Shown: positions 18,662 to 27,717 of the stretch, one piece after another
How positions within the stretch are numbered: position 1 is the first letter of the stretch
How the letters are laid out: the number at the start of each line of letters is the position of its first letter
Assembly: GCA_900105225.1 (NCBI GenBank)
Contig: LT629764.1
Coordinates: 4,112,501-4,176,500 of the forward strand
Reading direction: 5' to 3'
DNA: 64,000 bases
Source of the DNA: Paenibacillaceae bacterium GAS479
GTDB lineage: Bacteria > Bacillota > Bacilli > Paenibacillales > Paenibacillaceae
Translations under genes and position numbers: made by a program
Notes under the pieces: model-generated
The model's database searches: none
What the model was told of the DNA's origin: nothing
Seen by the model: the letters and a program-made list of their open reading frames with translations, nothing else

Positions 18662-19081
18662 ATGAAAATTTCAACAAAAGGCCGTTACGGTCTGACTATT
18701 ATGATGGAGCTAGCCGCAAAATTCGGCGAGGGACCGATTTCGCTGAAGAGCATCGCCGAGAAAAACCAGCTCTCCGAGCATTATTTGGAGCAGCTCATCG
18801 CTCCACTGCGCAACGCTGGACTGGTGAAAAGTGTCCGCGGAGCATACGGAGGCTACATCTTGTCCAAAGAACCCGACACGATAACTGCAGGAGATGTTAT
18901 CCGTATTTTGGAAGGACCGATTTCTCCAGTAGACTTCACTGAGGAAGATGATCCGGCCAAGCGCAACCTGTGGCTGCGCATCCGTGATAGCATTGCGGAA
19001 GTGCTGGATTCCACCACGCTGCTGGATCTTATTCAGTATACGGACAAAAGCGAGAGCGACAGCTACATGTTCTACATTTAA
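18662..19081 (+). CDS. cymR: Rrf2-family regulator CymR (cysteine metabolism repressor)
   Basis: The 139-residue winged-helix protein begins Met-Lys-Ile-Ser-Thr-Lys-Gly-Arg-Tyr-Gly, the hallmark Rrf2/CymR start. The recognition-helix region follows, with Leu-Ser-Glu-His-Tyr-Leu-Glu-Gln-Leu and the wing Val-Arg-Gly-Ala-Tyr-Gly-Gly-Tyr. It lacks the three-Cys cluster of IscR, as expected for CymR, which acts with O-acetylserine sulfhydrylase CysK. Start placed at 18662 with an AAGAGGTG site; 14 upstream in-frame codons are unsupported. The desulfurase gene follows after 23 bases, matching the Bacillus cymR-yrvO operon. Confidence 0.92.
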   Translation: MKISTKGRYGLTIMMELAAKFGEGPISLKSIAEKNQLSEHYLEQLIAPLRNAGLVKSVRGAYGGYILSKEPDTITAGDVIRILEGPISPVDFTEEDDPAKRNLWLRIRDSIAEVLDSTTLLDLIQYTDKSESDSYMFYI

Positions 19082-19104
19082 GAACGGAAAGGTCTTGAAC
19101 GGGC

Positions 19105-20256
19105 ATGGAACGGATTTATTACGATCACGCCGCGACGACGCCGCTGCATCCCGAAGCTGCAAAAGCCATGCTTGCCGTGTTGGAGGGTCCTCCGGGCAAC
19201 GCATCCAGCCTGCATAGTTTTGGTCGTGATGCCCGCCGCCTCGTGAGCGAGTCCCGCGATAGCATTGCCGCTACAATCGGCTGTAGGCCGGATGAGCTGG
19301 TGTTCACCTCTGGCGGCACGGAGGGGGACAATATGGCGCTTAGAGGCGTCATGGAGGCACAGTCCGTCTCCGGCAAGCGCCACTTGATTACAAGCGCGGC
19401 GGAGCATCATGCTGTGCTCAAGGAATGTGAGCGGCTGGAGCGGAACGGATACGAGGTCACATACTTGCCAGTTGACAGTGATGGAATCGTGTCCGTGGAC
19501 AGCCTACAGCAAGCGCTGCGGGATGATACTGGCCTTGTCAGTATTATGTACGCCAACAATGAGACCGGCACTATCCAGCCAATTGCAGAGCTGGCCGGGA
19601 TTGCCCGCGAGCGTGGAATTCCCTTCCACACGGATGCTGCTCAGGCGTACGGTAAGCTGGCGATCCGGCTTCAGGAGCTGCCTGTGTCACTTTTGACGCT
19701 TTCCTCGCATAAGATCAACGGGCCGCAAGGCATCGGAGCATTGTATATTCGTCAAGGAACGCCGCTTCAGCCTTTGCTGGTCGGCGGCTCGCAGGAGCGC
19801 AAACGCCGCGGCGGCACGGAAAATTTGGCTGCTCTGGCTGGATTCGCTTGTGCGGCAAGAATCGCTTCACGCGAGCTGGAGTCGCGCACCTTGCGTATGG
19901 AGGAGCTGCGAGCGCTCTGGATTCGCCGGATGGACGAGGCGAGTGGCGGCACAGCGATTGTAGCGGGACATTCCGAGCAGTGTTTGCCGGGAATCATCAA
20001 TTTGATGTTTCCGGGCATCGACCGCGAGTCAATGCTGATGAATCTCGACCTCGCAGGTATTGCCGCTTCCGGCGGCTCTGCCTGCACGGCAGGCGCGTTA
20101 GAGCCTTCTCATGTGCTGCGAGCGATGGGGGTACCGGAGGAGCTTGCGAACACGGCGGTTAGATTCAGCTTTGGATTGGGCAATACTACAGAAGAAATGG
20201 AGCTTGCGGCGCAAAGAATTGAAACTTTTTTGCATCGTAATCGTAAATCTTCTTAG
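19105..20256 (+). CDS. Cysteine desulfurase (IscS/NifS-like, YrvO type)
   Basis: PLP enzyme converting cysteine to alanine and a persulfide. The N-terminal Tyr-Tyr-Asp-His-Ala-Ala-Thr-Thr-Pro, PLP lysine Lys203 (Ser-Ser-His-Lys-Ile-Asn-Gly-Pro) and catalytic Cys327 in Gly-Gly-Ser-Ala-Cys-Thr-Ala-Gly are all present. The 383-residue length is typical. The short loop around the Cys resembles group I enzymes. Its position after cymR indicates the YrvO orthologue that feeds sulfur to MnmA, although mnmA here lies divergently. The ribosome binding site is GGAAAGG. Confidence 0.93.
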   Translation: MERIYYDHAATTPLHPEAAKAMLAVLEGPPGNASSLHSFGRDARRLVSESRDSIAATIGCRPDELVFTSGGTEGDNMALRGVMEAQSVSGKRHLITSAAEHHAVLKECERLERNGYEVTYLPVDSDGIVSVDSLQQALRDDTGLVSIMYANNETGTIQPIAELAGIARERGIPFHTDAAQAYGKLAIRLQELPVSLLTLSSHKINGPQGIGALYIRQGTPLQPLLVGGSQERKRRGGTENLAALAGFACAARIASRELESRTLRMEELRALWIRRMDEASGGTAIVAGHSEQCLPGIINLMFPGIDRESMLMNLDLAGIAASGGSACTAGALEPSHVLRAMGVPEELANTAVRFSFGLGNTTEEMELAAQRIETFLHRNRKSS

Positions 20257-20269
20257 GAGGCTTTTTGCC

Positions 20270-20821
20270 GTGCCTAATTCGACTGACGGAATGGTAAAGC
20301 TTCAACAGATCATCGGGCTACCTGTATACATTGCTCATTCTGGTGCGAGTGCCGGCAAGGTCCGCGACGTCTGGTTCGATGAACACTGGATGCTTCAGGG
20401 CTTCGTGCTTGACGGCTGGAACTGGAAACCACGAACCGTTAGTACGGTGCTGTGGGAGGATGTGCTTGTATGCGGAGCAGATTGTCTTTTTATTGGATCA
20501 AAGGAAGCAATTGGCTTGCGCCGGCTTTCTTCACTCCAGCGCTCTTTTCTTAATGGCTGTGTGCGGCTGAAGGATCTTCCGGTCGTAACGGCAGAAGGGA
20601 AACAGCTTGGGCGGGTATCCGATGTTTACTTTAACCCGATTGTGGGTACACAGGTAGTAGGTTATGAATTGACGGATGGATTCCTCTCAGACCTTATGGA
20701 CGGTCGGAGATGGCTGAGAGCGCCCAGAGATCCTGATGTCTTCTTATTAGGGGAAGATGCGATTGTCGTCCCGCCGTTGGACGAGAGTGCACTGGAGCGT
20801 GTCGCAGCTTCCGATCCGTAA
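20270..20821 (+). CDS. PRC-barrel domain protein (YrrD-like)
   Basis: The 183-residue protein has two PRC-barrel units (about 5-75 and 88-160). Each begins with a Leu-Pro-Val-like strand, then Gly-Lys-Val-Arg-Asp-Val or Gly-Arg-Val-Ser-Asp-Val and a Gly-Phe/Gly-Tyr-hydrophobic strand. The start is GTG with an AGGAGG site 9 bases upstream; the open frame extends back into the desulfurase gene but that part is antisense-like noise. It lies 13 bases after the desulfurase gene, probably co-transcribed. Bacillus subtilis has a PRC protein (yrrD) in the same neighbourhood; function unknown. Confidence 0.85.
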   Translation: MPNSTDGMVKLQQIIGLPVYIAHSGASAGKVRDVWFDEHWMLQGFVLDGWNWKPRTVSTVLWEDVLVCGADCLFIGSKEAIGLRRLSSLQRSFLNGCVRLKDLPVVTAEGKQLGRVSDVYFNPIVGTQVVGYELTDGFLSDLMDGRRWLRAPRDPDVFLLGEDAIVVPPLDESALERVAASDP

Positions 20822-20840
20822 TGTAGGGAGAAATGAATAA

Positions 20841-21047
20841 ATGAGTATGAGATGCCCCAATTGTAATTCCAGAGATATTGGCAAGATCGGTTCGCACCAG
20901 TTTTACTGCTGGGGCTGCTATATCGAGCTGACGGTGAACGGCGACAAAATGTCGGTTTACCAAGTTGAAGAAGACGGAACGCTCAGTTCCTTGGATGATC
21001 TGTTTTTTGAGGACGAAATTGCCTCGCCGGAAATCCACGCCAACTAA
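20841..21047 (+). CDS. Small zinc-ribbon protein, 68 aa
   Basis: The N-terminus carries Cys-Pro-Asn-Cys and, after 16 residues, Cys-Trp-Gly-Cys, a four-cysteine zinc ribbon. The rest is acidic. This looks like the conserved Firmicutes small protein often found near alaS/desulfurase loci; function not known to me. GGGAGA lies upstream, and a second ATG two codons on is possible. A terminator follows at once, so it likely closes the cymR operon. Confidence 0.8.
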   Translation: MSMRCPNCNSRDIGKIGSHQFYCWGCYIELTVNGDKMSVYQVEEDGTLSSLDDLFFEDEIASPEIHAN

Positions 21048-21060
21048 TTACTGGAATAAG

Positions 21061-21092
21061 AAGCCTCTGACGAACTCCGTCGGGGGCTTTTT
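21061..21092 (+). terminator. Terminator of the cymR operon
   Basis: Stem AAGCCTCTGACG/CGTCGGGGGCTT with a short loop and a U6 run. Confidence 0.85.
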
Positions 21093-21162
21093 TGTGCGTT
21101 GCAGGCTCTGTCGAGGTTGGACATGCAAGGTATGGTAGCCGAGGAAAGCACATATACTGTAA

Positions 21163-21215
21163 CGGACTGCCGGGCAGACAGGCCCTCGGACTGACACGGA
21201 CTGCCGGGCAGACAG
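21163..21215. repeat. 19-bp direct repeat with internal palindrome
   Basis: CGGACTGCCGGGCAGACAG occurs at 21163-21181 and 21197-21215. Each copy contains CTGCC-G-GGCAG. It lies in the leader of the AI-2E permease gene. Confidence 0.7.
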
Positions 21216-21268
21216 CTCCCGGACCTGCGCCGCCGCATGCCGGAATCAGAAGCGGGGAGGAATCCGGA

Positions 21269-22339
21269 TTGGAAAAATGGACACAAAACCGCATACTGAT
21301 GACTCTCGTTTATATAATCCTCGGGCTCTTGGCACTATTCCTGCTTTTGCTTATGAAGCCGGTGCTGATGAATCTGTATCGGTTCGCAAGCGCCATATTG
21401 ACCCCGTTCCTGATTGCGATGGTCATCTCGTATGTGCTGCATCCAATCGTAAGCCTGCTGAGCGCCAGACGGGTGCCGCGTTCAATGGCAGTACTGCTTA
21501 TTTACACGGTGTTCTTTTCAGCGCTTACGGTCATCCTGATCAATCTGATTCCGATGGTAGCAGGGCAAATGCATGAGCTTGGTGAGCATGCCCCAGAGCT
21601 GACGATGCGAGCTCAGAGCCTCGTCAACGATTTCAACAACACTTCTTTCCTGCCGGACAGTTTTCGCGACGCTCTAATTCGTGCGCTGATGGCAATGGAG
21701 AAGCGATTGGCCGAGTCCACAACGGATTTCATCAACAATATCGGATCGATGCTGAACGCAGTTTTCCTGCTGTTCATCATTCCGTTCCTGGTTTTTTATA
21801 TTCTCAAAGACTTCGAGGTTATGGAGCGCACCGTCATCGCATACGTGCCTAAGAGCCATCGCAAGCAAATCGTACGCATGTTCAAAGATATTGACGAAGC
21901 GCTCGGCAGCTACATCCGGGGTCAGTTCCTCGTTTGTCTCATTGTCGGCGTTCTCGCGTACGCGGGTTATTCGTTGATTGGCCTCCCTTACGCATTGATG
22001 CTGGCTGCCATCGTCGCCGTAACCAATGTGATTCCGTACTTGGGTCCGTTTATCGGAGCTGCGCCAGCGCTGCTCGTTGCTTCCACCGTATCCTTCAAAA
22101 TGATGCTGCTCGTCCTAATCGTCAACATGATCTGCCAAATTTTAGAGGGAAACGTCATCTCCCCGCAGGTGGTCGGGAGGACGCTGCATATCCATCCGCT
22201 CATGATTATTTTTGCTCTGCTGGTCGGTGGGGAGCTGGCCGGTATTCCCGGCATGATTTTGGCGGTGCCAGTATTCGCAGCGTTAAAGGTCATTCTCCAG
22301 CATGTATTCGCCTATTACGTACGGCGACGGACTGTCTAA
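21269..22339 (+). CDS. AI-2E family transporter (permease)
   Basis: The 356-residue integral membrane protein has a hydrophobic pair of helices at the N-terminus, a central soluble stretch (about 80-150), and five or more helices to the end. The family-typical Ile-Pro-Phe-Leu-Val-Phe-Tyr, Gly-Gln-Phe-Leu-Val-Cys and Pro-Tyr-Leu-Gly-Pro-Phe are visible. Members transport autoinducer-2 or act as Na+/H+ antiporters; the substrate here is unknown. Start placed at TTG (21269), which has GGGGAGGA 6 bases upstream; the longer open frame includes the repeat leader. A second, divergent member lies at 48566. Confidence 0.85.
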   Translation: MEKWTQNRILMTLVYIILGLLALFLLLLMKPVLMNLYRFASAILTPFLIAMVISYVLHPIVSLLSARRVPRSMAVLLIYTVFFSALTVILINLIPMVAGQMHELGEHAPELTMRAQSLVNDFNNTSFLPDSFRDALIRALMAMEKRLAESTTDFINNIGSMLNAVFLLFIIPFLVFYILKDFEVMERTVIAYVPKSHRKQIVRMFKDIDEALGSYIRGQFLVCLIVGVLAYAGYSLIGLPYALMLAAIVAVTNVIPYLGPFIGAAPALLVASTVSFKMMLLVLIVNMICQILEGNVISPQVVGRTLHIHPLMIIFALLVGGELAGIPGMILAVPVFAALKVILQHVFAYYVRRRTV

Positions 22340-22364
22340 TCTCTCTACACAGTGTTTGTAAAAT

Positions 22365-22404
22365 AGAGCTCCACAGACCAATCGGTCTGTTGGAGTTCTT
22401 TTTA
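22365..22404 (+). terminator. Terminator after the AI-2E permease gene
   Basis: Stem GAGCTCC-ACAGACC with GGTCTGTTGGAGTTC (one bulge), AATC loop, then a U-run. Confidence 0.85.
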
Positions 22405-22500
22405 TTGTGAATTTGTATGCCGTCTGAGGGACGGCAATCGGAAGAAGGACCGATTTGTGCAGTGAGTTCCGCCGTTTTATTTCTAAATAGCTCTGAAAGG

Positions 22501-22578
22501 ACCAAAAGTTAACCATAATAAAAAAGCTTCATTGACGGAATTCGAAACTGGAAGTATCATACTATCAAAAGTTAATCA
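22501..22578 (+). promoter_or_regulatory. iolEG promoter with two IolR-type operator half-sites
   Basis: TTGACG (22532-22537), a 17-base spacer and TATCAT (22555-22560) form a SigA-type promoter. TATCAAAAGTTAATCA at 22563-22578 overlaps the start region and is identical to 27551-27566 before iolA. A related ACCAAAAGTTAACCA lies upstream at 22501-22515. The arrangement suggests repression by a DeoR/IolR protein bound on both sides of the promoter. Confidence 0.7.
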
Positions 22579-22632
22579 TAAAATAATCAAATCTTGTATG
22601 AGATGGATCGGAACGAGTGGGAGGGACAATCG

Positions 22633-23550
22633 ATGGCAGTAACGGAAATAACATGGGGGATTTCCCCGATTGGCTGGCGAAACGACGATATTCCGGAAAT
22701 CGGAGCCGAGAATACACTTGGGCATCTGCTGGGAGATATCGTTGTAGCCGGCTTTGCAGGTACGGAAGTGGGCGGATTTTTTCCGGAGCCTGATGTATTG
22801 AACAAAGAGCTGGAACTGCGCGGTCTGCGTATTGCAGGGCAATGGTTCAGCAGTTATATCGTTCGAGACGGACTTCCGGCGGTGAGAGAAGCTTTTGCAG
22901 CTCAGTGCCGCTCTCTGCAGCGGGTCAAGGCGGATGTCATTGTTATCTCGGAGCAGACTGGCAGTATTCAAGGTCTCGACCGAAATGTATTCAGTGACAA
23001 GCCCGAATTTGACGATGAGCAGTGGGCGCAATTATGCCAAGGGCTGAACCAGTTAGGGGAAGACGCTGAGCAATATGGACTCCAGCTTGTTTATCACCAT
23101 CATATGGGAACCGTTGTGCAGACAGCTCCCGAAATAGCGCGCCTCATGGATGGAACAGATGCGAGGTTTGTCCATCTGCTCTATGATACCGGACATTGTT
23201 ATGCATCCGATGGAGAGGTGCTTGAGATGCTGAAAACGCATATCGCGCGCATCCGCCATGTGCATTTCAAAGATATACGCCAGAACGTGTTGGATCAATG
23301 CCGCGCCGAGGGACGTTCCTTCCAGCAATCATTCATGCAGGGCATGTTTACCGTTCCGGGAGATGGCTGCGTCCCGTTTGAAGACGTGTATCAACTGCTT
23401 CTTTCGCATGGCTATAAAGGGTGGATCATCATCGAGGCGGAGCAGGATCCTGCCGTTGCGCATCCACTTGAATACGCTCTCATGGCAAGGAGATATATTG
23501 ACCGTAATCTGCTGCCGCTAGCTGTAACGGCTGATAAGGGCTCCATTTAG
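22633..23550 (+). CDS. iolE: Myo-inosose-2 dehydratase
   Basis: Dehydrates scyllo-inosose (2-keto-myo-inositol) to the trihydroxycyclohexane-dione substrate of IolD. TIM-barrel (xylose isomerase-like) protein of 305 residues. Conserved patches are Trp-Gly-Ile-Ser-Pro-Ile-Gly-Trp at the start, Tyr-His-His-His-Met-Gly-Thr, Asp-Thr-Gly-His and His-Phe-Lys-Asp-Ile-Arg, which hold the metal-binding Glu/His residues. Start at 22633 has a GGGAGGGA site; 13 earlier codons are unlikely. iolG follows after 26 bases in one operon. Confidence 0.93.
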   Translation: MAVTEITWGISPIGWRNDDIPEIGAENTLGHLLGDIVVAGFAGTEVGGFFPEPDVLNKELELRGLRIAGQWFSSYIVRDGLPAVREAFAAQCRSLQRVKADVIVISEQTGSIQGLDRNVFSDKPEFDDEQWAQLCQGLNQLGEDAEQYGLQLVYHHHMGTVVQTAPEIARLMDGTDARFVHLLYDTGHCYASDGEVLEMLKTHIARIRHVHFKDIRQNVLDQCRAEGRSFQQSFMQGMFTVPGDGCVPFEDVYQLLLSHGYKGWIIIEAEQDPAVAHPLEYALMARRYIDRNLLPLAVTADKGSI

Positions 23551-23558
23551 ATAAATGA

Positions 23559-24614
<1,056 letters not shown>

Positions 24615-24649
24615 GCCAAGCCTAGCCCATATTGGATTTTGTTTAGCTT

Positions 24650-24695
24650 AAAAGGGTCATTTCCATTCGATTCGAATAGGAAATGACCCTTTTTG
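24650..24695. terminator. Terminator after iolG
   Basis: 15-bp stem (AAAAGGGTCATTTCC and its complement) with a 14-base loop and a U5 run. Usable in both directions. Confidence 0.9.
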
Positions 24696-24748
24696 AGTTG
24701 AAAATCCATATTTCATACAAGGGAATAATATGGTAAAATCTTTTATGA

Positions 24749-24763
24749 TAAAGCGCTTTCATT
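24749..24763. promoter_or_regulatory. Possible CcpA cre site
   Basis: Minus-strand TGAAAGCGCTTTAT differs from the cre consensus at one position. It lies about 100 bases before the M28 peptidase start. Seen by eye; no promoter has been firmly placed next to it. Confidence 0.3.
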
Positions 24764-24860
24764 CCAAGGATTTTGTTCTTTGTTAACACTATCCGCTAAT
24801 AATGGAGCGCTTTTTCTATGTTTATTTTTATCCATATTCTTTGCTAAAGGGGACTGAAGA

Positions 24861-26591
24861 ATGGCGAGACAGGGTCGGGATTTCACTATTTTCAGAAAAG
24901 TTTCAGCAACATTTGTTTTGTTGATCGTCATCATCGGATTGTGGGTAAGCTTTTCACAATTCGCTCCTCCGCCAGCTCAGCGTAACGTTGTGCCAGACGG
25001 CGATTTTTCAATTGACCGTGCGATGGGTTATTTGAAGGAGGTAGCCAAAGAGCCGCATCCGGTGGGCTCCGAGGCTCATATGAAGGTAAGAGATTATTTA
25101 GTTCAACAATTTCAACAGCTCGGCATTGGAGTAGAGGTTCAACAAAAAGAGATTTCTCAAATAAATGTGCTCTATCCGCAGGAAGATCCTAAGCTGTCCG
25201 TGTACAACATCCTGGCTACGATTCCAGGAAAATCAGATTCCGGCAACGCAGTGCTGATTACGGCTCATTACGATTCGGAAAAAGGCAGTCCAGGAACATC
25301 CGATGACGGGTACGGCGTAGCCGCCCTATTGGAATCGGCAAGAGCGATTCGAAATGGGCCAGAGCCGGAAAATACGATTTACTTTCTAATTTCCGATGGC
25401 GAAGAGCTTGGCCTAGTGGGGGCGAGCGCATTTGTAGAGAATAAAGCCATCATGGAACAGATCAAAGTCGTTATTAACATGGAGGCTAGAGGAAACAAAG
25501 GGGTTCCTATTTTATTTGAAACTAATACTAACAATTTGGAGCTGATTCGCACGTTCCAGAAGGAAGCGCAATACCCGATCGCCTACTCATTCGCTTATGA
25601 AGTTTATCGGCTGCTTCCTAATGACACCGATTTTACCTTATACAAAAACAATGGAAAACAAGGTTATAATTTCGCTAATATCGACGGCCGCGATTTTTAT
25701 CATTCATCGAAGGATACTTACGAACAGGCCAGTACGGGTACGCTGCAGCATTTAGGGATGCAGATATTGCCGCTTTTGAAAAAGTACGCCTTTATGGATG
25801 CTGCGCAGTTCAAGGGGATCGAGGATAGTGATCAAAACGCGGTGTATTTTCCGTTATTCCAAAGGAATCTGATCGTGTATTCCGAAGCCTATGTGATGCC
25901 AATGCTAGCTGGCTTGCTGCTTCTCGCTTTGTTAACCCTTGTTGTCGCTATAAAAAAGCAGCATATACGCTTCTCCAAAACGCTGGTCGCATTTCTGCTC
26001 ATTTTGGGCAGCCTCATTGTTATTGCAGGCTTGATCTTCCTTTGCATAAGAGGCATCGCTTTACTGATGGACTTGCCAGTCCATAACAATATTTATATTT
26101 ATAAAGTTCCATATGCCGGATGGATAATGATTGCGCTCACTCTGCTCTCAGCACTGCTTTGTTTTGTTGGGGCTAAAGCGATGGTCAAGAAATTCGGGGC
26201 TGGTAACGCTGCTTTTGGCATGCTGTATCATTGGCTGATTTTAGCGGTGCTGACCTCTGTATTTGTAAAAGGCATGAGTTATGTTTTTGTATTGCCAGCC
26301 GCGTTGTCGTTGCTTGCGATTTTGCCGCTCATGTTCCGCTCCAAGGGGCAGATACCGGCTTTTTACGGATATGGGTTCCTAATTGCAATGGCACTTCCTT
26401 GCGTCATGCTGTTATCACCGATCATTTATCTCATATTCGTGTCCATGACTGTTGGAATCGCACCAGTTACGAGTGTATTGGCCTCGCTCGCGGCATTTTC
26501 CGTGATGTTCGCCTCGATGTGGGTTTTGCAAAATAACGAAGGAGCGGACATCCAGAAAATTGTAATGGGGAAAAAGCCGATAGAGCTGTAG
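24861..26591 (+). CDS. M28-family zinc metallopeptidase with C-terminal membrane domain
   Basis: The 576 residues start with a transmembrane anchor (about 12-35). An extracytoplasmic M28 aminopeptidase domain follows: His in Thr-Ala-His-Tyr-Asp-Ser, Asp in Gly-Thr-Ser-Asp-Asp-Gly, Glu-Glu in Ser-Asp-Gly-Glu-Glu-Leu-Gly, and Glu in Asn-Met-Glu-Ala-Arg-Gly, plus a later His in Tyr-His-Ser-Ser-Lys-Asp. About eight hydrophobic helices follow (345-565). The layout resembles bacterial relatives of Fxna/vacuolar M28 peptidases. AAGGGGACTG precedes the ATG. It sits between the two iol blocks with no obvious pathway link. Confidence 0.87.
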   Translation: MARQGRDFTIFRKVSATFVLLIVIIGLWVSFSQFAPPPAQRNVVPDGDFSIDRAMGYLKEVAKEPHPVGSEAHMKVRDYLVQQFQQLGIGVEVQQKEISQINVLYPQEDPKLSVYNILATIPGKSDSGNAVLITAHYDSEKGSPGTSDDGYGVAALLESARAIRNGPEPENTIYFLISDGEELGLVGASAFVENKAIMEQIKVVINMEARGNKGVPILFETNTNNLELIRTFQKEAQYPIAYSFAYEVYRLLPNDTDFTLYKNNGKQGYNFANIDGRDFYHSSKDTYEQASTGTLQHLGMQILPLLKKYAFMDAAQFKGIEDSDQNAVYFPLFQRNLIVYSEAYVMPMLAGLLLLALLTLVVAIKKQHIRFSKTLVAFLLILGSLIVIAGLIFLCIRGIALLMDLPVHNNIYIYKVPYAGWIMIALTLLSALLCFVGAKAMVKKFGAGNAAFGMLYHWLILAVLTSVFVKGMSYVFVLPAALSLLAILPLMFRSKGQIPAFYGYGFLIAMALPCVMLLSPIIYLIFVSMTVGIAPVTSVLASLAAFSVMFASMWVLQNNEGADIQKIVMGKKPIEL

Positions 26592-26699
26592 CGGCCATTC
26601 GATGTAGCTGCCAAGCGGCGTAGCTGCCCCTATAACGGTCACTCGGCGTCGTTAATCGTGCAGCGGGTGATTAGAAACAGGCGTCTAGCTCAATGCGTC

Positions 26700-26750
26700 A
26701 AAGGAGTGCGTGCAGAAGTCATTAAGTGACCTCTGCCGCACTCCTTTTTT
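26700..26750. terminator. Bidirectional terminator between M28 gene and DeoR gene
   Basis: Stem AAAGGAGTGCG...CGCACTCCTTT with an inner TGCAGA/TCTGC and AGTCA/TGACC pairing, then a U6 run. It overlaps the last codons of the convergent DeoR gene. Confidence 0.85.
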
Positions 26751-27507
26751 CATCTTCGTCAGCGACGATGAGCTGGATTCCATGCTGCTTGCTGAACAGA
26801 ATATATTCGCTTACCGGGAGCTCTGAAGTGATGATCCCATCGACCTCATCAAGCGCGGCGTAGGTCAGCAGCGTTGAACGTCCGAATTTGCTGGCGTCAG
26901 CAAGCAAATACAAGCGCTCGGCTTTGGAGGCGGCTTGTTTTTTGATCTGATGCTCCATCAGGTCCAGAGTCGTCAGGCCGTGGGTGATGCTGACCCCGGT
27001 CGTTGCCATGAACGCTTTGTTGATATTGTAACGATGCAGATCCTCGGGATGAACCCCGACAAAGGCGCGGGTAAGCCTGCGGAATTGACTGCCGATAATG
27101 ACCAGCTCCGTTTGCGGCAGAGCCGCCGCACCGATGATCACGTCCAGGCTGTTGGTCAATATGGTCAACGGCATTTGTGGGTCTAAGCTTTCGGCCAAAG
27201 AGCGGGTTGTCGTCCCGGAATCGACAAAAATAATATCATGAGGCTCCACAAGCTCGGCTGCTGCGCGGGCAATCCGCGTTTTGTCCGTCCCGTAGCCCGG
27301 TAGATCGAAGTTGCCTGGAGCGGCAGCCTGGGAATGTGAGACGGCACCGCCATAAACCTTGCCAATCGTACCTCTTTGCATCAGCATACTGAGGTCGCGG
27401 CGAATCGTATTTTTAGAGACGTCGAATCGTTGGCATAACTCATCAAGCGTCACCTCTTTCCGGTTCTGGATATATAGTTCTATATCCTGCAAGCGTCGGG
27501 TTTTCAT
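26722..27507 (-). CDS. DeoR-family repressor, IolR-like copy 1
   Basis: The 261 residues comprise a DeoR helix-turn-helix (about 5-58; Val-Thr-Leu-Asp-Glu-Leu-Cys then Val-Ser-Lys-Asn-Thr-Ile-Arg-Arg-Asp-Leu), followed by the sugar-phosphate-sensing DeoRC domain with Phe-Val-Asp-Ser-Gly-Thr-Thr-Thr. It resembles IolR, which is released by 2-deoxy-5-keto-gluconate 6-phosphate. Divergent from iolABCD across a 210-base region with a palindromic operator, it is the best candidate for controlling both iol promoters and itself. A second IolR-like gene lies at 33023. Confidence 0.85.
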   Translation of the reverse strand: MKTRRLQDIELYIQNRKEVTLDELCQRFDVSKNTIRRDLSMLMQRGTIGKVYGGAVSHSQAAAPGNFDLPGYGTDKTRIARAAAELVEPHDIIFVDSGTTTRSLAESLDPQMPLTILTNSLDVIIGAAALPQTELVIIGSQFRRLTRAFVGVHPEDLHRYNINKAFMATTGVSITHGLTTLDLMEHQIKKQAASKAERLYLLADASKFGRSTLLTYAALDEVDGIITSELPVSEYILFSKQHGIQLIVADEDEKRSAAEVT

Positions 27508-27550
27508 GGCGCGTCTCCTGTACGGAATAGTTGAGGAGAATATAACTTAT

Positions 27551-27583
27551 TATCAAAAGTTAATCAACAATTAACTTTTTTGG
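27551..27583. promoter_or_regulatory. Palindromic IolR-type operator in the iolR-iolA intergenic region
   Basis: AAAAGTTAAT (27555-27564) and its exact complement ATTAACTTTT (27570-27579) form a 10-bp inverted repeat around CAACA. The left part belongs to TATCAAAAGTTAATCA, identical to the site before iolE. Confidence 0.7.
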
Positions 27584-27610
27584 CTCATAAAGATGAGGTT
27601 TATTTCGTTA

Positions 27611-27639
27611 TTGACGGTCGAATAGGAAAGGCATAAGAT
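27611..27639 (+). promoter_or_regulatory. Promoter of iolABCD
   Basis: TTGACG (27611-27616), a 17-base spacer and TAAGAT (27634-27639). It lies just downstream of the palindromic operator and 79 bases before iolA. Confidence 0.65.
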
Positions 27640-27717
27640 TAAGATATAACCAATATATACTCATACGCTTGAACATTCGATGGATCGACAACTTCCGCAT
27701 TTAGAGAGGGGCCTATC

